A stretch of 34,052 nt of DNA from Thermoplasmata archaeon (GTDB lineage: Archaea > Thermoplasmatota > UBA186 > UBA287): the NCBI GenBank assembly GCA_011620765.1, contig WOYO01000075.1, positions 9,793-43,844 on the forward strand, written 5' to 3'. This document shows positions 9,494 to 18,482 of this stretch, piece by piece; position 1 is the stretch's first letter, and every line of letters begins with the position of its first letter. The notes under the pieces are model-generated. The model saw only the letters and a list, made by a program, of their open reading frames with translations, was not told the origin of the DNA and did no database searches. Position numbers and translations under genes: made by a program.

Positions 9494-11101
9494 CTAGAAT
9501 CTTTTTGGATCTGTGTCAATGTCAACGATGGCTGGCTTGCTGGATTTTATCGCCCGCTCAATTGCGTCCTTCAGCTCTTCGGGCCTTGAAACTTTTATCC
9601 CCATCCCTCCGCACGCTTCCGCATAGGCGGCAAAATCGGGGTTTAGCAGATCAGTTCCGTAGTTGGGATAGTTCTCCATCCTCTGCTCAACCTGTATCAT
9701 TGCGAGCTGTTTGTTGTTAAGGACGGCAACCACCATTGGCAAGCCATACTTTACCGCCGTGACGAAGTCCGCCATTGCCATGGCGAACCCGCCGTCACCG
9801 GTTATGCAGAAAACCGTTTTTTCAGGATAGGCCAGTTTCGCGGCTATAGCGCCCGGCAGCCCGAATCCCATTGTCGCTAGATATCCGGACATCACGAACT
9901 TCTGCTTTCTCATCCTGAAGGTGCGCCCGAACCACCACGTGGATTCGCCGGTATCGAGAGAGATTATCGCATCCTCTGGAATTGCATCCGTCAGGATTTT
10001 CATTATGTATGGCGGCCTTAAGGGTGTGGCGCTTGCGTCCGCCTCCTTTACACGCTGCTCATCCCATTCTTTTTTCATTCTCGCTATTTCCCCTAGAACT
10101 TCTTCGTCTTCTCTCTCATTCAGTTTTTCAAGAAGCCGCGGAAGAACAAGGCTGCAGTTTCCCCAAAGGCCAACCTTGAAATTCACCTTTCCGAATTTTA
10201 TCGGGTCTATGTCTATCTGGATTATTTGCTTATCTGATGGCACGTTTGTCCTTTCCGAAAAGCCGACGCCGCAAGTAAGGATGACATCGGATTCGTTTGC
10301 AAGCTCTCTCGCATGCGGCGATCCGACGTCGCCGAGAACTCCCACAACCCACCTGTTTTCTTCGGTAAAAATTCCTTTTGCCCTGAAAGTTGAAAGCACC
10401 GGCGCCTTTATTTTTTGCGCGATCTCTGTTACCGCACTGACTGATTCCCTCGCACCCCATCCCGCAATTATGATCGGCTTTTTTGCCGCATTTATGATCT
10501 CTGCCGCTGAGTCTATCTTTTCGTCGTCTGGCATTATTGAGAAATCTATCACGCGCCCATCCTTCCCGCGAACTTCTGTCTCCAAAGGCTCGCGCTGCAC
10601 ATCATTAGGAATAGATATCTGCGCCACGCCACGCCGAACTATTGCGTACCTGAGCGCCTTCTCAACCACATTTGCCGCAACATCCCTGCTCGTTATGGTA
10701 TTGTTGAAGACCGCAACGGGGCGAAAGAAAGCATCCTGATCTATTTCCTGGAATCCGCCGGGCCCGGCATACTGCTTTGCCACCTGACCGTTGAGCGATA
10801 TGACAGAAGCGCTATCCTCCTTCGCATCGTAAAGCCCAGTTGCAAGGTTGGTTGCGCCCGGTCCGGATATGGTCAGGCAGGCAGCGATTTTTCCGGTGAG
10901 CTTGTTGTATGCGGATGCGGCCATCGCCGCGTTTTCTTCGTGACGCACCACTATATATCTCATGTTCTTGTTTTTCCTGACTGCTTCCACCAGTCCAAGC
11001 GACGAGCTGCCCGGAATACCGAAGATCAGGGAAATGCCCCATTTTTCCAGCTCTGAAATTACAACGTCGGCAACCGTGCTTTTTGTTTCGTCTTCCGCCA
11101 A
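9494..11101 (-). CDS. ThDP-dependent enzyme, pyruvate oxidase / acetolactate synthase-like
   Basis: RHEENAAMAASAYNKLTGK, TISGPGATNLATGLYDA, ThDP-binding GDGGFAMAMADFVTAVKYGLPMVVAVLNN; probable TTG start at 11101 with GGAGGTGA Shine-Dalgarno. Confidence 0.85.
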   Translation of the reverse strand: MAEDETKSTVADVVISELEKWGISLIFGIPGSSSLGLVEAVRKNKNMRYIVVRHEENAAMAASAYNKLTGKIAACLTISGPGATNLATGLYDAKEDSASVISLNGQVAKQYAGPGGFQEIDQDAFFRPVAVFNNTITSRDVAANVVEKALRYAIVRRGVAQISIPNDVQREPLETEVRGKDGRVIDFSIMPDDEKIDSAAEIINAAKKPIIIAGWGARESVSAVTEIAQKIKAPVLSTFRAKGIFTEENRWVVGVLGDVGSPHARELANESDVILTCGVGFSERTNVPSDKQIIQIDIDPIKFGKVNFKVGLWGNCSLVLPRLLEKLNEREDEEVLGEIARMKKEWDEQRVKEADASATPLRPPYIMKILTDAIPEDAIISLDTGESTWWFGRTFRMRKQKFVMSGYLATMGFGLPGAIAAKLAYPEKTVFCITGDGGFAMAMADFVTAVKYGLPMVVAVLNNKQLAMIQVEQRMENYPNYGTDLLNPDFAAYAEACGGMGIKVSRPEELKDAIERAIKSSKPAIVDIDTDPKRF

Positions 11102-11292
11102 AAAATCACCTCCATACAGTAACGATAAATTTATGGTGGTGCCTCTATAAATATCTTTTCTGGAAAATGCAACATGGGGAAAGCACACCATAGATCTATG
11201 ACATCCTCAACTTCATATAGTGAGAAATTACGATATCAACTTGGTTGAAGTGTGATTGCGCATGTCTTAAAATTGAAGTGTAACTTAAGAAA

Positions 11293-11305
11293 CCTATATA
11301 ATAGG
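11293..11305 (+). promoter_or_regulatory. Candidate archaeal TATA box for the downstream three-gene cluster
   Basis: CCTATATAATAGG about 45-60 nt upstream of the probable start codons (11338 or 11353). Confidence 0.5.
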
Positions 11306-11309
11306 TCAG

Positions 11310-11326
11310 TGCACATATTATGTGCA
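11310..11326. promoter_or_regulatory. Candidate operator palindrome
   Basis: TGCACATA-T-TATGTGCA: perfect 8-bp inverted repeat with 1-nt centre, about where transcription from the TATA box would start. Confidence 0.45.
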
Positions 11327-11778
11327 GGCAAGTTGAAATGGAGGAAAAGAAAATGGAGAATGAAAAATTTGGTCCTTATGCTCTTAAGGGTGGAAACGAA
11401 GAGAGTGTGTGGGAAGGGCACAAAATAACTGGCAGACACTGGGGCACGCCAATTGGAGAGTTAAAAGTAGATAACACATACTCTGAAGACTGGTCCAAAA
11501 TAGAGGGCACGTTAAAGCCTAAACTGCCAGGTGTTAAGGGGAAATACTTCATGACGCGCGTTAAGGCGAGCGATGATGAAGTGGTATATGAGGGTTACTC
11601 CAAGATGATGGGATTCACAACTCCTCTGAGGATGATAATCAGAAGGGATAAAATGATTAATACAGGTATAGGGGAGGCTGAAGAAATTGAGGAAGCACAG
11701 AGTGAACTAAACATAGAACCACCCATATCAGATAAAGATTGGGCCGAATTTCTCAATAAAAAGGAGGGGGAAAAATGA
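11320..11778 (+). CDS. Conserved-looking protein of unknown function (152 aa ORF; start probably 11338 or 11353)
   Basis: Good coding character; GGAGG precedes ATG at 11353; 4-nt ATGA overlap with next gene. Confidence 0.65.
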   Translation: MCRQVEMEEKKMENEKFGPYALKGGNEESVWEGHKITGRHWGTPIGELKVDNTYSEDWSKIEGTLKPKLPGVKGKYFMTRVKASDDEVVYEGYSKMMGFTTPLRMIIRRDKMINTGIGEAEEIEEAQSELNIEPPISDKDWAEFLNKKEGEK

Positions 11779-12584
11779 GGAAGATTCTTTTAATAGCAGT
11801 TCTCTTGTTTGTGATTTCTTCCTTTTCTGACTCTGCCAATATTATTAGTGCCGTTGAGACGGTTCCTCTTCCCTCTGTAGGAGACACGTTTGTATACCAC
11901 GTGAATGTGACGGGAAACAGGGAGGCAACTAAGGAGGAAGCAAACGAGCACGAAGAGACATACGAGTTCATGGGAGTCAAAGAAGTAAAGGGGCAGACGA
12001 AGACAGGCATAGTCGAAAATTCGGAGGCTCTGAGCTCTGCGTGGTGGAGGATAGAGAGGTCTGATAAGGATGCATACACAGATCACTATCTTGCGCTGGT
12101 GGGAAGCTCTCAGTGCTTCTATCTCGATACTGAATCTGGTGGTGATATAACATGGTATCTGGAGCCCATGAAACTGTTTGATTTTCCTCTGCAGAAGGGC
12201 AAAAGCTATTCAAGCGCATCAAAGACTTACCTGTGGGTCCATGACACGGGCTCAAGGATAGTGAGCACCTACGAAACCGGGGGAAAATATCCGGATTACG
12301 GGGACAGCGCGACAGCTAACGTGACCGTTGTCATGGAGAACGTAACAGTGCCTGCAGGGAACTTCAGCTGCTACAAGGTATCCGCGGTCATTACCGTCAG
12401 ATCAGGCTCCGGCGTGACCGCGTCGACCACCACAGACACAGAGACTTTCTGGTATAGCCCAGAGCTCAAGACGTTTGTAAAGTTTGAGTCAAAAATTGAC
12501 GTCTCTGCAGCCTTCTGGCAGCACTTCTCTGGCACAAGGACAAGGGATCTCGTCAGCTACGAGTTAAAGGAGGTAAAAGCATGA
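11775..12584 (+). CDS. Secreted protein of unknown function
   Basis: Signal peptide MRKILLIAVLLFVISSFSDSA; beta-rich remainder (GDTFVYHVNVTG...ATANVTVVMENVTVPAGNFSCYKV); ATGA overlaps on both sides. Confidence 0.7.
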   Translation: MRKILLIAVLLFVISSFSDSANIISAVETVPLPSVGDTFVYHVNVTGNREATKEEANEHEETYEFMGVKEVKGQTKTGIVENSEALSSAWWRIERSDKDAYTDHYLALVGSSQCFYLDTESGGDITWYLEPMKLFDFPLQKGKSYSSASKTYLWVHDTGSRIVSTYETGGKYPDYGDSATANVTVVMENVTVPAGNFSCYKVSAVITVRSGSGVTASTTTDTETFWYSPELKTFVKFESKIDVSAAFWQHFSGTRTRDLVSYELKEVKA

Positions 12585-12832
12585 GTTTAAGTATACCAAG
12601 CGGAAAGCAGATAGGCTTTATGGCGTTACAGGGATTCGGGATGTTTTTCACCATAACGGGGATGGCAGGGATATCACTGATCCTTGGACCGTTGAACCTG
12701 ATAGTGAAGTTTGAGTTCACTACCATGTTCGGGAACGTCATCTACGATTTTCTGTTCTGTATATTCCTCTGCGTCATAGGAGGAGCGATATCGTTCGTAA
12801 GTGACGCCTTCATCAAGGACCTATCAAAATAG
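12581..12832 (+). CDS. Small two-TM membrane protein of unknown function
   Basis: 83 aa with two hydrophobic segments; ATGA overlap with the upstream gene. Confidence 0.6.
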   Translation: MSLSIPSGKQIGFMALQGFGMFFTITGMAGISLILGPLNLIVKFEFTTMFGNVIYDFLFCIFLCVIGGAISFVSDAFIKDLSK

Positions 12833-12970
12833 AGACGCTGGTAAAGGACAACGCAAGGTACTTGGCGCAGAGATTGCAGTCAGGGTAGATTTGACCTGCA
12901 CGATACTGCTGTAAAGAAGTTGCCTATCGCCGGGGAAAAAGCAGAGGTAGCCTGAGATATTATACAGAGA

Positions 12971-13603
12971 TCAGATGTTCATCATCTCAAATATGTCTTT
13001 TTCCATGTCTATTGACTCTTCAGGTATGCTCTCGGGCTTTCCAATAGAGGAGGCTATGATGAATATCTCAGCTAACCTTTCAAGGCGCTCGGCGTTTTCA
13101 AATGCCGACTTTAAATCCTTTCCGCAGGCAAGAGCGCCATGATGGCTCAGCAGAACCCCGTTTCTGTTGCCCAGAGCTTCAATGACGTTCTTTGCCAGAT
13201 CAGAGCTTCCTGGCATACCATACTTTGTGCACTCTATTTCGCCACCAAAATAATTCACCGTCTCGTCCAGTATTGGAGGTATCGAGAGCCCCAGCGCAGC
13301 GAGGGCAGACGCGTTCCTGGAGTGGGTGTGAACGACTGCCCGGACATCCTTTCGGCTATTGTATATGCTCAGATGCATCTTTACCTCACTCGAAGGATTC
13401 CTCTCTCCTTCAACTAGCCTCCCTCCGAGATCAACAAGGACTACATCCTCGGGCTTCATAACGTGATAGTCTATGCTTGTCGGCGTTATCGCGACAACAT
13501 CCCCATCCCTGACACTTATGTTTCCAGAAGTGCCGACAACAAATCCTTTCTCCTCCATCAGCCTTGCGTATTCCACAATTTTATTTTTTAGTTCTTCTTC
13601 CAT
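12971..13603 (-). CDS. Class II aldolase (L-fuculose-phosphate aldolase-like)
   Basis: VGTSGNISVRDGDVVAITPTS, PSSEVKMHLSIYNSRKDVRAVVHTHS, VLLSHHGALACG metal-binding motifs. Confidence 0.92.
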   Translation of the reverse strand: MEEELKNKIVEYARLMEEKGFVVGTSGNISVRDGDVVAITPTSIDYHVMKPEDVVLVDLGGRLVEGERNPSSEVKMHLSIYNSRKDVRAVVHTHSRNASALAALGLSIPPILDETVNYFGGEIECTKYGMPGSSDLAKNVIEALGNRNGVLLSHHGALACGKDLKSAFENAERLERLAEIFIIASSIGKPESIPEESIDMEKDIFEMMNI

Positions 13604-13607
13604 ATTT

Positions 13608-15089
13608 TCACCTCATGTTCAGAAGATTCACATAGAGCGAAAGCCACTTCCTGTAGTGCTCTTCATACTCTGAAGGGCGCTCTGGAAGGATCCTCTCAAG
13701 TTCTGTCATGGACGAGGAAGCGTCCGCTATGCTGTTGTGTGCTCCCACCCCGACGGATGCGCACATCGCGCAGCCAAGAGCTGAAGCCTCAACCACTTTA
13801 GGAACGTTGAGTGGAAGGTTTAAAACGTCGGATAGAATCCTGAGAAAGACTCTGCTCTTGGTCATGCCACCACACACGTGCGCTTCGTCAACTTTCTTTG
13901 CGGATATGCCAACGAGCTGCTCGAGATTGGCACGGACGGCGTATGCCACGCTCTCCAGAGTGGCCCTTGCGAGATTGCCGAGTCCTATGGGCTCGTTTAC
14001 TGGGTTGGTCGGCGAGGGAAACAAAAAGGCGCCTGGCCTGAGAGTCTGCATACTCTTTGCGTTCATTATCTCTGAGCCAAGAAATGCGTAAGTGTTGTTG
14101 GAGCCTATCCTTTCTTTTTCAGCCAATAGGTCCATAGTCTCAAAATCGAGTCCAGATATCATGTCCCTAAGCCATCGGTAGGTCATCCCAGCCATCTGGG
14201 CATTGCTCTCTATTGTCCATCGGTCCTTAACCATGTGCGCACTCGACCATGTCCTGCCCTCCCTGTCTATCAGAGGCTCGGAGAGAGCTATCCTCACCGG
14301 TGCTGTTGTCCCCAGCACTGTCCCTGCATCCCCGTCATTGAAGACCCTGCAGCTTAACAGCCCGCACTCGATATCGGGCCCGCCAATGATTACAGGGGTT
14401 CCTTCCTTCAGACCGCTCTCTGTGCCTTTAACTTCTCCTGCAACCTCGCCTGCCATTCTCAGGTCTGGTAAAAGCTCATATGAGATATCGAGAGCTTCAA
14501 GAACCTTCTTGGACCACTCCCTCTTACTTATATCAAAGAGGAGAGAGTTCGAGGCTGTTGCAGGTTCAGTTGCGAGCGCACCGCTGAGCCGGTAAATGAT
14601 CCAGTCATTTATTGATAATACGTGTGCTATCCTCGCATAGACCTCTGGTTTATACTCTCTGAACCAGAGAAGCCTTGATGGTATAAATATAAGGTAGGGC
14701 GCATGGCCTGCTATCTCATAGAGCTCCTGCCCCAGGACATCGTCGATTATGTCCTGGACCATAAAACCTCTGGCATCTACGTTAGGCCCTCCATAGAGCT
14801 CTTTTCCGTCTCTGTCCAGAAAAACTGCCCCCTGACCCTGACTGGTTGAGCTAACCCCCGCTATCTCCTCTTTTGATACTCCGCCATTGAGCATTGCCTC
14901 CCTTATGAGTGAGCGTATGACACTCCAGAAATGCTCTGGGTCAAACTCCTTTCCAAGAGGCTCAAGTCCCTCAGGGCTGGTGTAGCTCCATTCTCTGTAG
15001 GATCTCGATATCTCCCTGCCAGTATAATCAAACACAACGCACCTGCAGGCCCCTGTGCCAGCGTCTATTGCGAGAAGATATTTTCCCAT
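13608..15089 (-). CDS. FGGY-family carbohydrate kinase (xylulokinase / AI-2 kinase-like)
   Basis: LLAIDAGTGACRCVVFD; STSQGQGAVFLDRDG; GGPDIECGLL; HVCGGMTKSRVFLRILSDVL. Confidence 0.92.
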   Translation of the reverse strand: MGKYLLAIDAGTGACRCVVFDYTGREISRSYREWSYTSPEGLEPLGKEFDPEHFWSVIRSLIREAMLNGGVSKEEIAGVSSTSQGQGAVFLDRDGKELYGGPNVDARGFMVQDIIDDVLGQELYEIAGHAPYLIFIPSRLLWFREYKPEVYARIAHVLSINDWIIYRLSGALATEPATASNSLLFDISKREWSKKVLEALDISYELLPDLRMAGEVAGEVKGTESGLKEGTPVIIGGPDIECGLLSCRVFNDGDAGTVLGTTAPVRIALSEPLIDREGRTWSSAHMVKDRWTIESNAQMAGMTYRWLRDMISGLDFETMDLLAEKERIGSNNTYAFLGSEIMNAKSMQTLRPGAFLFPSPTNPVNEPIGLGNLARATLESVAYAVRANLEQLVGISAKKVDEAHVCGGMTKSRVFLRILSDVLNLPLNVPKVVEASALGCAMCASVGVGAHNSIADASSSMTELERILPERPSEYEEHYRKWLSLYVNLLNMR

Positions 15090-16057
15090 CAGTGCGCTCC
15101 CAGCAGGTATTTCTCTATCTCCTTTGCCATCATAAGAGACTGTTTTCTAACAGAGTCCACTGTCTGCCCACCTATGTGCGGTGTGACTATGACATTATCA
15201 AATTTCAGGAATCTGTTGTCTGAATCAACAGGTTCAACGCCATGTACATCAAGCCCCGCTCCGGCAATCCTCTTTTCTTCTATAGCTCTGTATAAAGCAT
15301 CTTCATCTATGCAGTAGCTCCTTGAGAGGTTGAATAAATAGGCACTCTTCTTCATAAGCGCTAGCTCTCTTTCTCCTACCAGTTTCTCTGTCTCTGCAGT
15401 GACTGATGTGTGAATAGTTATGAAGTCCGATTCCTTCATGAGTGTTTCCATATCAGTTCTTTTTCCTCCAACGCTTGATATCCTTTCTTCATTTACATAT
15501 GGATCATAGATCAAAAGATCAGCGTCAAAGCCTCTTAGCCTCTTTGCAACTTCATATCCGATTGCGCCGAAACCTATTATCCCTACTTTTTTGCCTGCCA
15601 GTTCAACACCAACGAATCTATTATAGAGATCCACCAGATCTTTTTCGTCTTCAACGAAAAAATTACCAGATCGCAGGGTTCTGTCTATCTCTATCAAGCG
15701 TCTCGCAGCTCCAAGCATCATCGCTATTGTGAGTTCTGCAACCGCCTCACTATTTCTTGCAGGGGTATGAAAAAATGGAATATTTCTCTTTTTCAGAGCA
15801 TCCACATCTATGTTCACTGGATTACCTCTGCAGCACCCGACTATCCTGGGCTTAGTTGCCTCTATAACCTCTTCATCAACAGTGTCAGCCTCGACTATAA
15901 GGACATCTGCTTTTTCATCTTTTATCTTTTTTATAAAGGCTTTTGGGTCCATGTATATCTTGCCATGCTCTTTCCAACTTTCATATCTTACATCCATATA
16001 TTTTTTCAGGATGTTCAATCCATCTTCGTGAAAAGGAGCTGTTATCAAACATTTCAT
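15089..16057 (-). CDS. D-2-hydroxyacid dehydrogenase (3-phosphoglycerate dehydrogenase-like)
   Basis: GKKVGIIGFGAIGYEVAKRL Rossmann motif; HTSVTAETEKLVG; AGAGLDVHGVEP; VIVTPHIGGQT. 1-nt overlap with the kinase gene. Confidence 0.92.
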   Translation of the reverse strand: MKCLITAPFHEDGLNILKKYMDVRYESWKEHGKIYMDPKAFIKKIKDEKADVLIVEADTVDEEVIEATKPRIVGCCRGNPVNIDVDALKKRNIPFFHTPARNSEAVAELTIAMMLGAARRLIEIDRTLRSGNFFVEDEKDLVDLYNRFVGVELAGKKVGIIGFGAIGYEVAKRLRGFDADLLIYDPYVNEERISSVGGKRTDMETLMKESDFITIHTSVTAETEKLVGERELALMKKSAYLFNLSRSYCIDEDALYRAIEEKRIAGAGLDVHGVEPVDSDNRFLKFDNVIVTPHIGGQTVDSVRKQSLMMAKEIEKYLLGAH

Positions 16058-16179
16058 AAAAAATGAGAGAAGTTACAATATTTAAGAGTTTCTTGAGTGC
16101 CATTTAGATTTCAGGAACTTCCAAAAACTTCAGTTCAGATTGAGAAAGCTTAAAGACCTATGAATTTCTATAGGGATAC

Positions 16180-16515
16180 ATGGCATCAAAAGAAGAGATA
16201 GAAGGGGGGCTGAAAAAGATAGCGGGAAAACTAGAGGACCCGAAGTTGAAAGAGAGGTTCATGAAGTTCAACAAAACAATGCAGTTCAACTTCTCTGACG
16301 TTGACCTGAAATATTGGTTAAGATTTGAGAACGGAGAGGTCAAAGAGATGGAAGAGGGATCTCTGGAAAATCCTGATGTTTCCGTGGAATTTGACAGTGA
16401 TACTTTCATAAAAGTTCTCAACAAAGAAACAAACCCTGTAGCTGCTTACAGCGCAGGAAAGATACGTGTAAAGGGAGAGATGAGCGATCTGCTCAAATTG
16501 CAGAAGCTGCTATAA
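16180..16515 (+). CDS. SCP-2 sterol-carrier-like domain protein
   Basis: 111 aa; MQFNFSDVDLKYWLRFENGEV...DVSVEFDSDTFIKVLNKETNPVAAYSAGKIRVKGEMSDLLKLQKLL. Confidence 0.8.
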   Translation: MASKEEIEGGLKKIAGKLEDPKLKERFMKFNKTMQFNFSDVDLKYWLRFENGEVKEMEEGSLENPDVSVEFDSDTFIKVLNKETNPVAAYSAGKIRVKGEMSDLLKLQKLL

Positions 16516-16549
16516 AAGCATACTCCAAACCTCTTTCTTACCTGCAGGG

Positions 16550-17467
16550 CTATTGCTGGCGCTCAATCGCAAATGAGGTTATCCTTGCTACGAAATCTCT
16601 GTAAGAGATGCCCGCGGCCTTTAGCGCTCTTGCAAAGCCTGAGTCTTTAGGGCTTATGCAGGGATTGGGATTGGCATCTATAACATAAGCCTCTTCGTTA
16701 ACCCTGAGATCTATTCTCCCATAATCCCTTATTCCAAGAGCGCTGTAAGCTTTCAGCGCTTCCCTTTTTATCATCTCTTCCAGCTCTTTATCAAGGATCG
16801 CAGGGCACACTGGTTCTGTTTTTTTATAGCTCTCGCTACCCTCTAACCATTTTGCATCATATGTCAATATTTTATAGGGAGGCTTGAAGAGGATCTCTGA
16901 AAGAGCTATTATCCTGTCGCCAAGGATAGCAGCGCTTATCTCCCTTCCATCTATGTACTCCTCGCATATAGCTTCCTGCTTGTACACTTTCTTTATTTGC
17001 TCTATGACTTTTTCCAGCTCCTCGGAGTTATGAACTATAGAGGAATCATTTATGCCTATGCTTCCATGTTCTTTAGCAGGCTTTACTATCGCAGGGAAAA
17101 TAACTTCTCCAGGCTCCCAGAGCTCTGGCACCCTGAGATCTTTTGTTTTCAGCGCTCTTTTAGTTTCTATCTTGTTGTTGCAGAGCTTTATCACCTCACT
17201 TGTTGAGCCAGTGTAGGGTATATCAAGCATCTCTGGCACTATATGCTCCTCCCCCTCATCACCTATGCCCTCAGCTAGATTGAATGCGACATCAAATGAA
17301 TTGATGTAAGAGAAATCCCAGGAGACCTTTATAGCTTCTGCTCTGTGGCCCAGGGCTTTTAACTCCCCAACCACAGTCATAGCTGTTTCATATGGCTCTT
17401 TCTGCGCTATATACTCTCTTTCATCCCTGAAATGCTCAGGCATGTTATATATAACAGCTACCCTCAT
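16550..17467 (-). CDS. ATP-grasp ligase, D-Ala-D-Ala ligase-like (second copy)
   Basis: DVAFNLAEGIGDEGEEHIVPEMLDIPYTGS; VKPAKEHGSIGI; EEYIDGREISAAILG; YGRIDLRVNEEAYVIDANPNP. Confidence 0.88.
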   Translation of the reverse strand: MRVAVIYNMPEHFRDEREYIAQKEPYETAMTVVGELKALGHRAEAIKVSWDFSYINSFDVAFNLAEGIGDEGEEHIVPEMLDIPYTGSTSEVIKLCNNKIETKRALKTKDLRVPELWEPGEVIFPAIVKPAKEHGSIGINDSSIVHNSEELEKVIEQIKKVYKQEAICEEYIDGREISAAILGDRIIALSEILFKPPYKILTYDAKWLEGSESYKKTEPVCPAILDKELEEMIKREALKAYSALGIRDYGRIDLRVNEEAYVIDANPNPCISPKDSGFARALKAAGISYRDFVARITSFAIERQQ

Positions 17468-18482
17468 ATCTCCTCATGGCTGCATCAATTACTGCCCATA
17501 TGATCTCATCATAGCTCATCCCGGCAGCATAGCATGCTTTTGGAAATCTAGAATTCTCTTCAGGATCTGGAGCTAAACCAGGGAGAGGATTTACATCTAT
17601 AACATTAGGCTCCCCTTTTTCATCAAGACGTACATCTATGCGGCACAGATCTCTGCACCTCAGGGCTCTGAAGGTCTTTATTGCAATATCCTCTAGCGCT
17701 TCCTTTAGCTCTGTGTCTATATGCGCTGGGCAGACAAGCTTATTCTCATCCAAATACCATTTTACCTCAAAGCAGTCAAACCTCTTTTCTTCTGGCAGTG
17801 AAGAGAAGTCAAGCTCTATTATTGGCAGAACTTCAGGCTTATTCCCCAGGAGAGCAACCGTGAACTCTCTTCCATCAAGGAACTCCTCAACAATGAGAGG
17901 CTCCTTTAATTTTTTGATTAACTCTCTGGAAAGCTCTCTCAGCTGATCCTCGCTCTTTACCAGAGATCTCTCACTTATCCCTATGCTCGACCCCTCAAGC
18001 AGTGGCTTGACGAATAGAGGATACCTGAGATCTCCTATCTCTTCTTCACCATTCCATAGCACCTGGAACCTCGGAGTTGGTATGCCATAGTAATGGAGGA
18101 TCTCCTTCGTTCTTGCTTTATCCAGTGCTATTGCCAGTGTTGATGAATCAGAGCCAGTGTAGGGTATACCGAGCATTTCGAGCATCATTGGCACCTGTGA
18201 TTCTCTTGCTCCTTTTCCTGTGCCCTCTGCTATATTGAATACTAGCACCGTTTTCTCTTTCTTTCTTTCCTTGAGCTCCTTCAGCTTCTGAAGGCAATTA
18301 ATATCTGCCTCTATGAGGGTTGTTTCAAAACCTTTTCGTTCTATCGCTCTTTTTATGGCGTATATTGTCTCTGGTTCGTCATACTCTGCGTCCTCCTCGC
18401 TTCTAGCTCCCTTAAGCTGGTTGAACACTATTGCTATGCAGATCCTGCTACGGGTTCCTGTAGGTAAATAATCTTCCTTCAT
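17445..18482 (-). CDS. ATP-grasp ligase, D-Ala-D-Ala ligase-like (first copy)
   Basis: VFNIAEGTGKGARESQVPMMLEMLGIPYTGSD; VKPLLEGSSIGI; EEFLDGREFTVALLG; CRIDVRLDEKGEPNVIDVNPLPGL. Overlaps both neighbours. Confidence 0.9.
   Translation of the reverse strand: MKEDYLPTGTRSRICIAIVFNQLKGARSEEDAEYDEPETIYAIKRAIERKGFETTLIEADINCLQKLKELKERKKEKTVLVFNIAEGTGKGARESQVPMMLEMLGIPYTGSDSSTLAIALDKARTKEILHYYGIPTPRFQVLWNGEEEIGDLRYPLFVKPLLEGSSIGISERSLVKSEDQLRELSRELIKKLKEPLIVEEFLDGREFTVALLGNKPEVLPIIELDFSSLPEEKRFDCFEVKWYLDENKLVCPAHIDTELKEALEDIAIKTFRALRCRDLCRIDVRLDEKGEPNVIDVNPLPGLAPDPEENSRFPKACYAAGMSYDEIIWAVIDAAMRRYEGSCYI

Noticed and set aside
9921-10739. 272-aa plus-strand ORF
   Set aside because: Antisense to the well-supported ThDP enzyme; arises from its GC-richer codon pattern.
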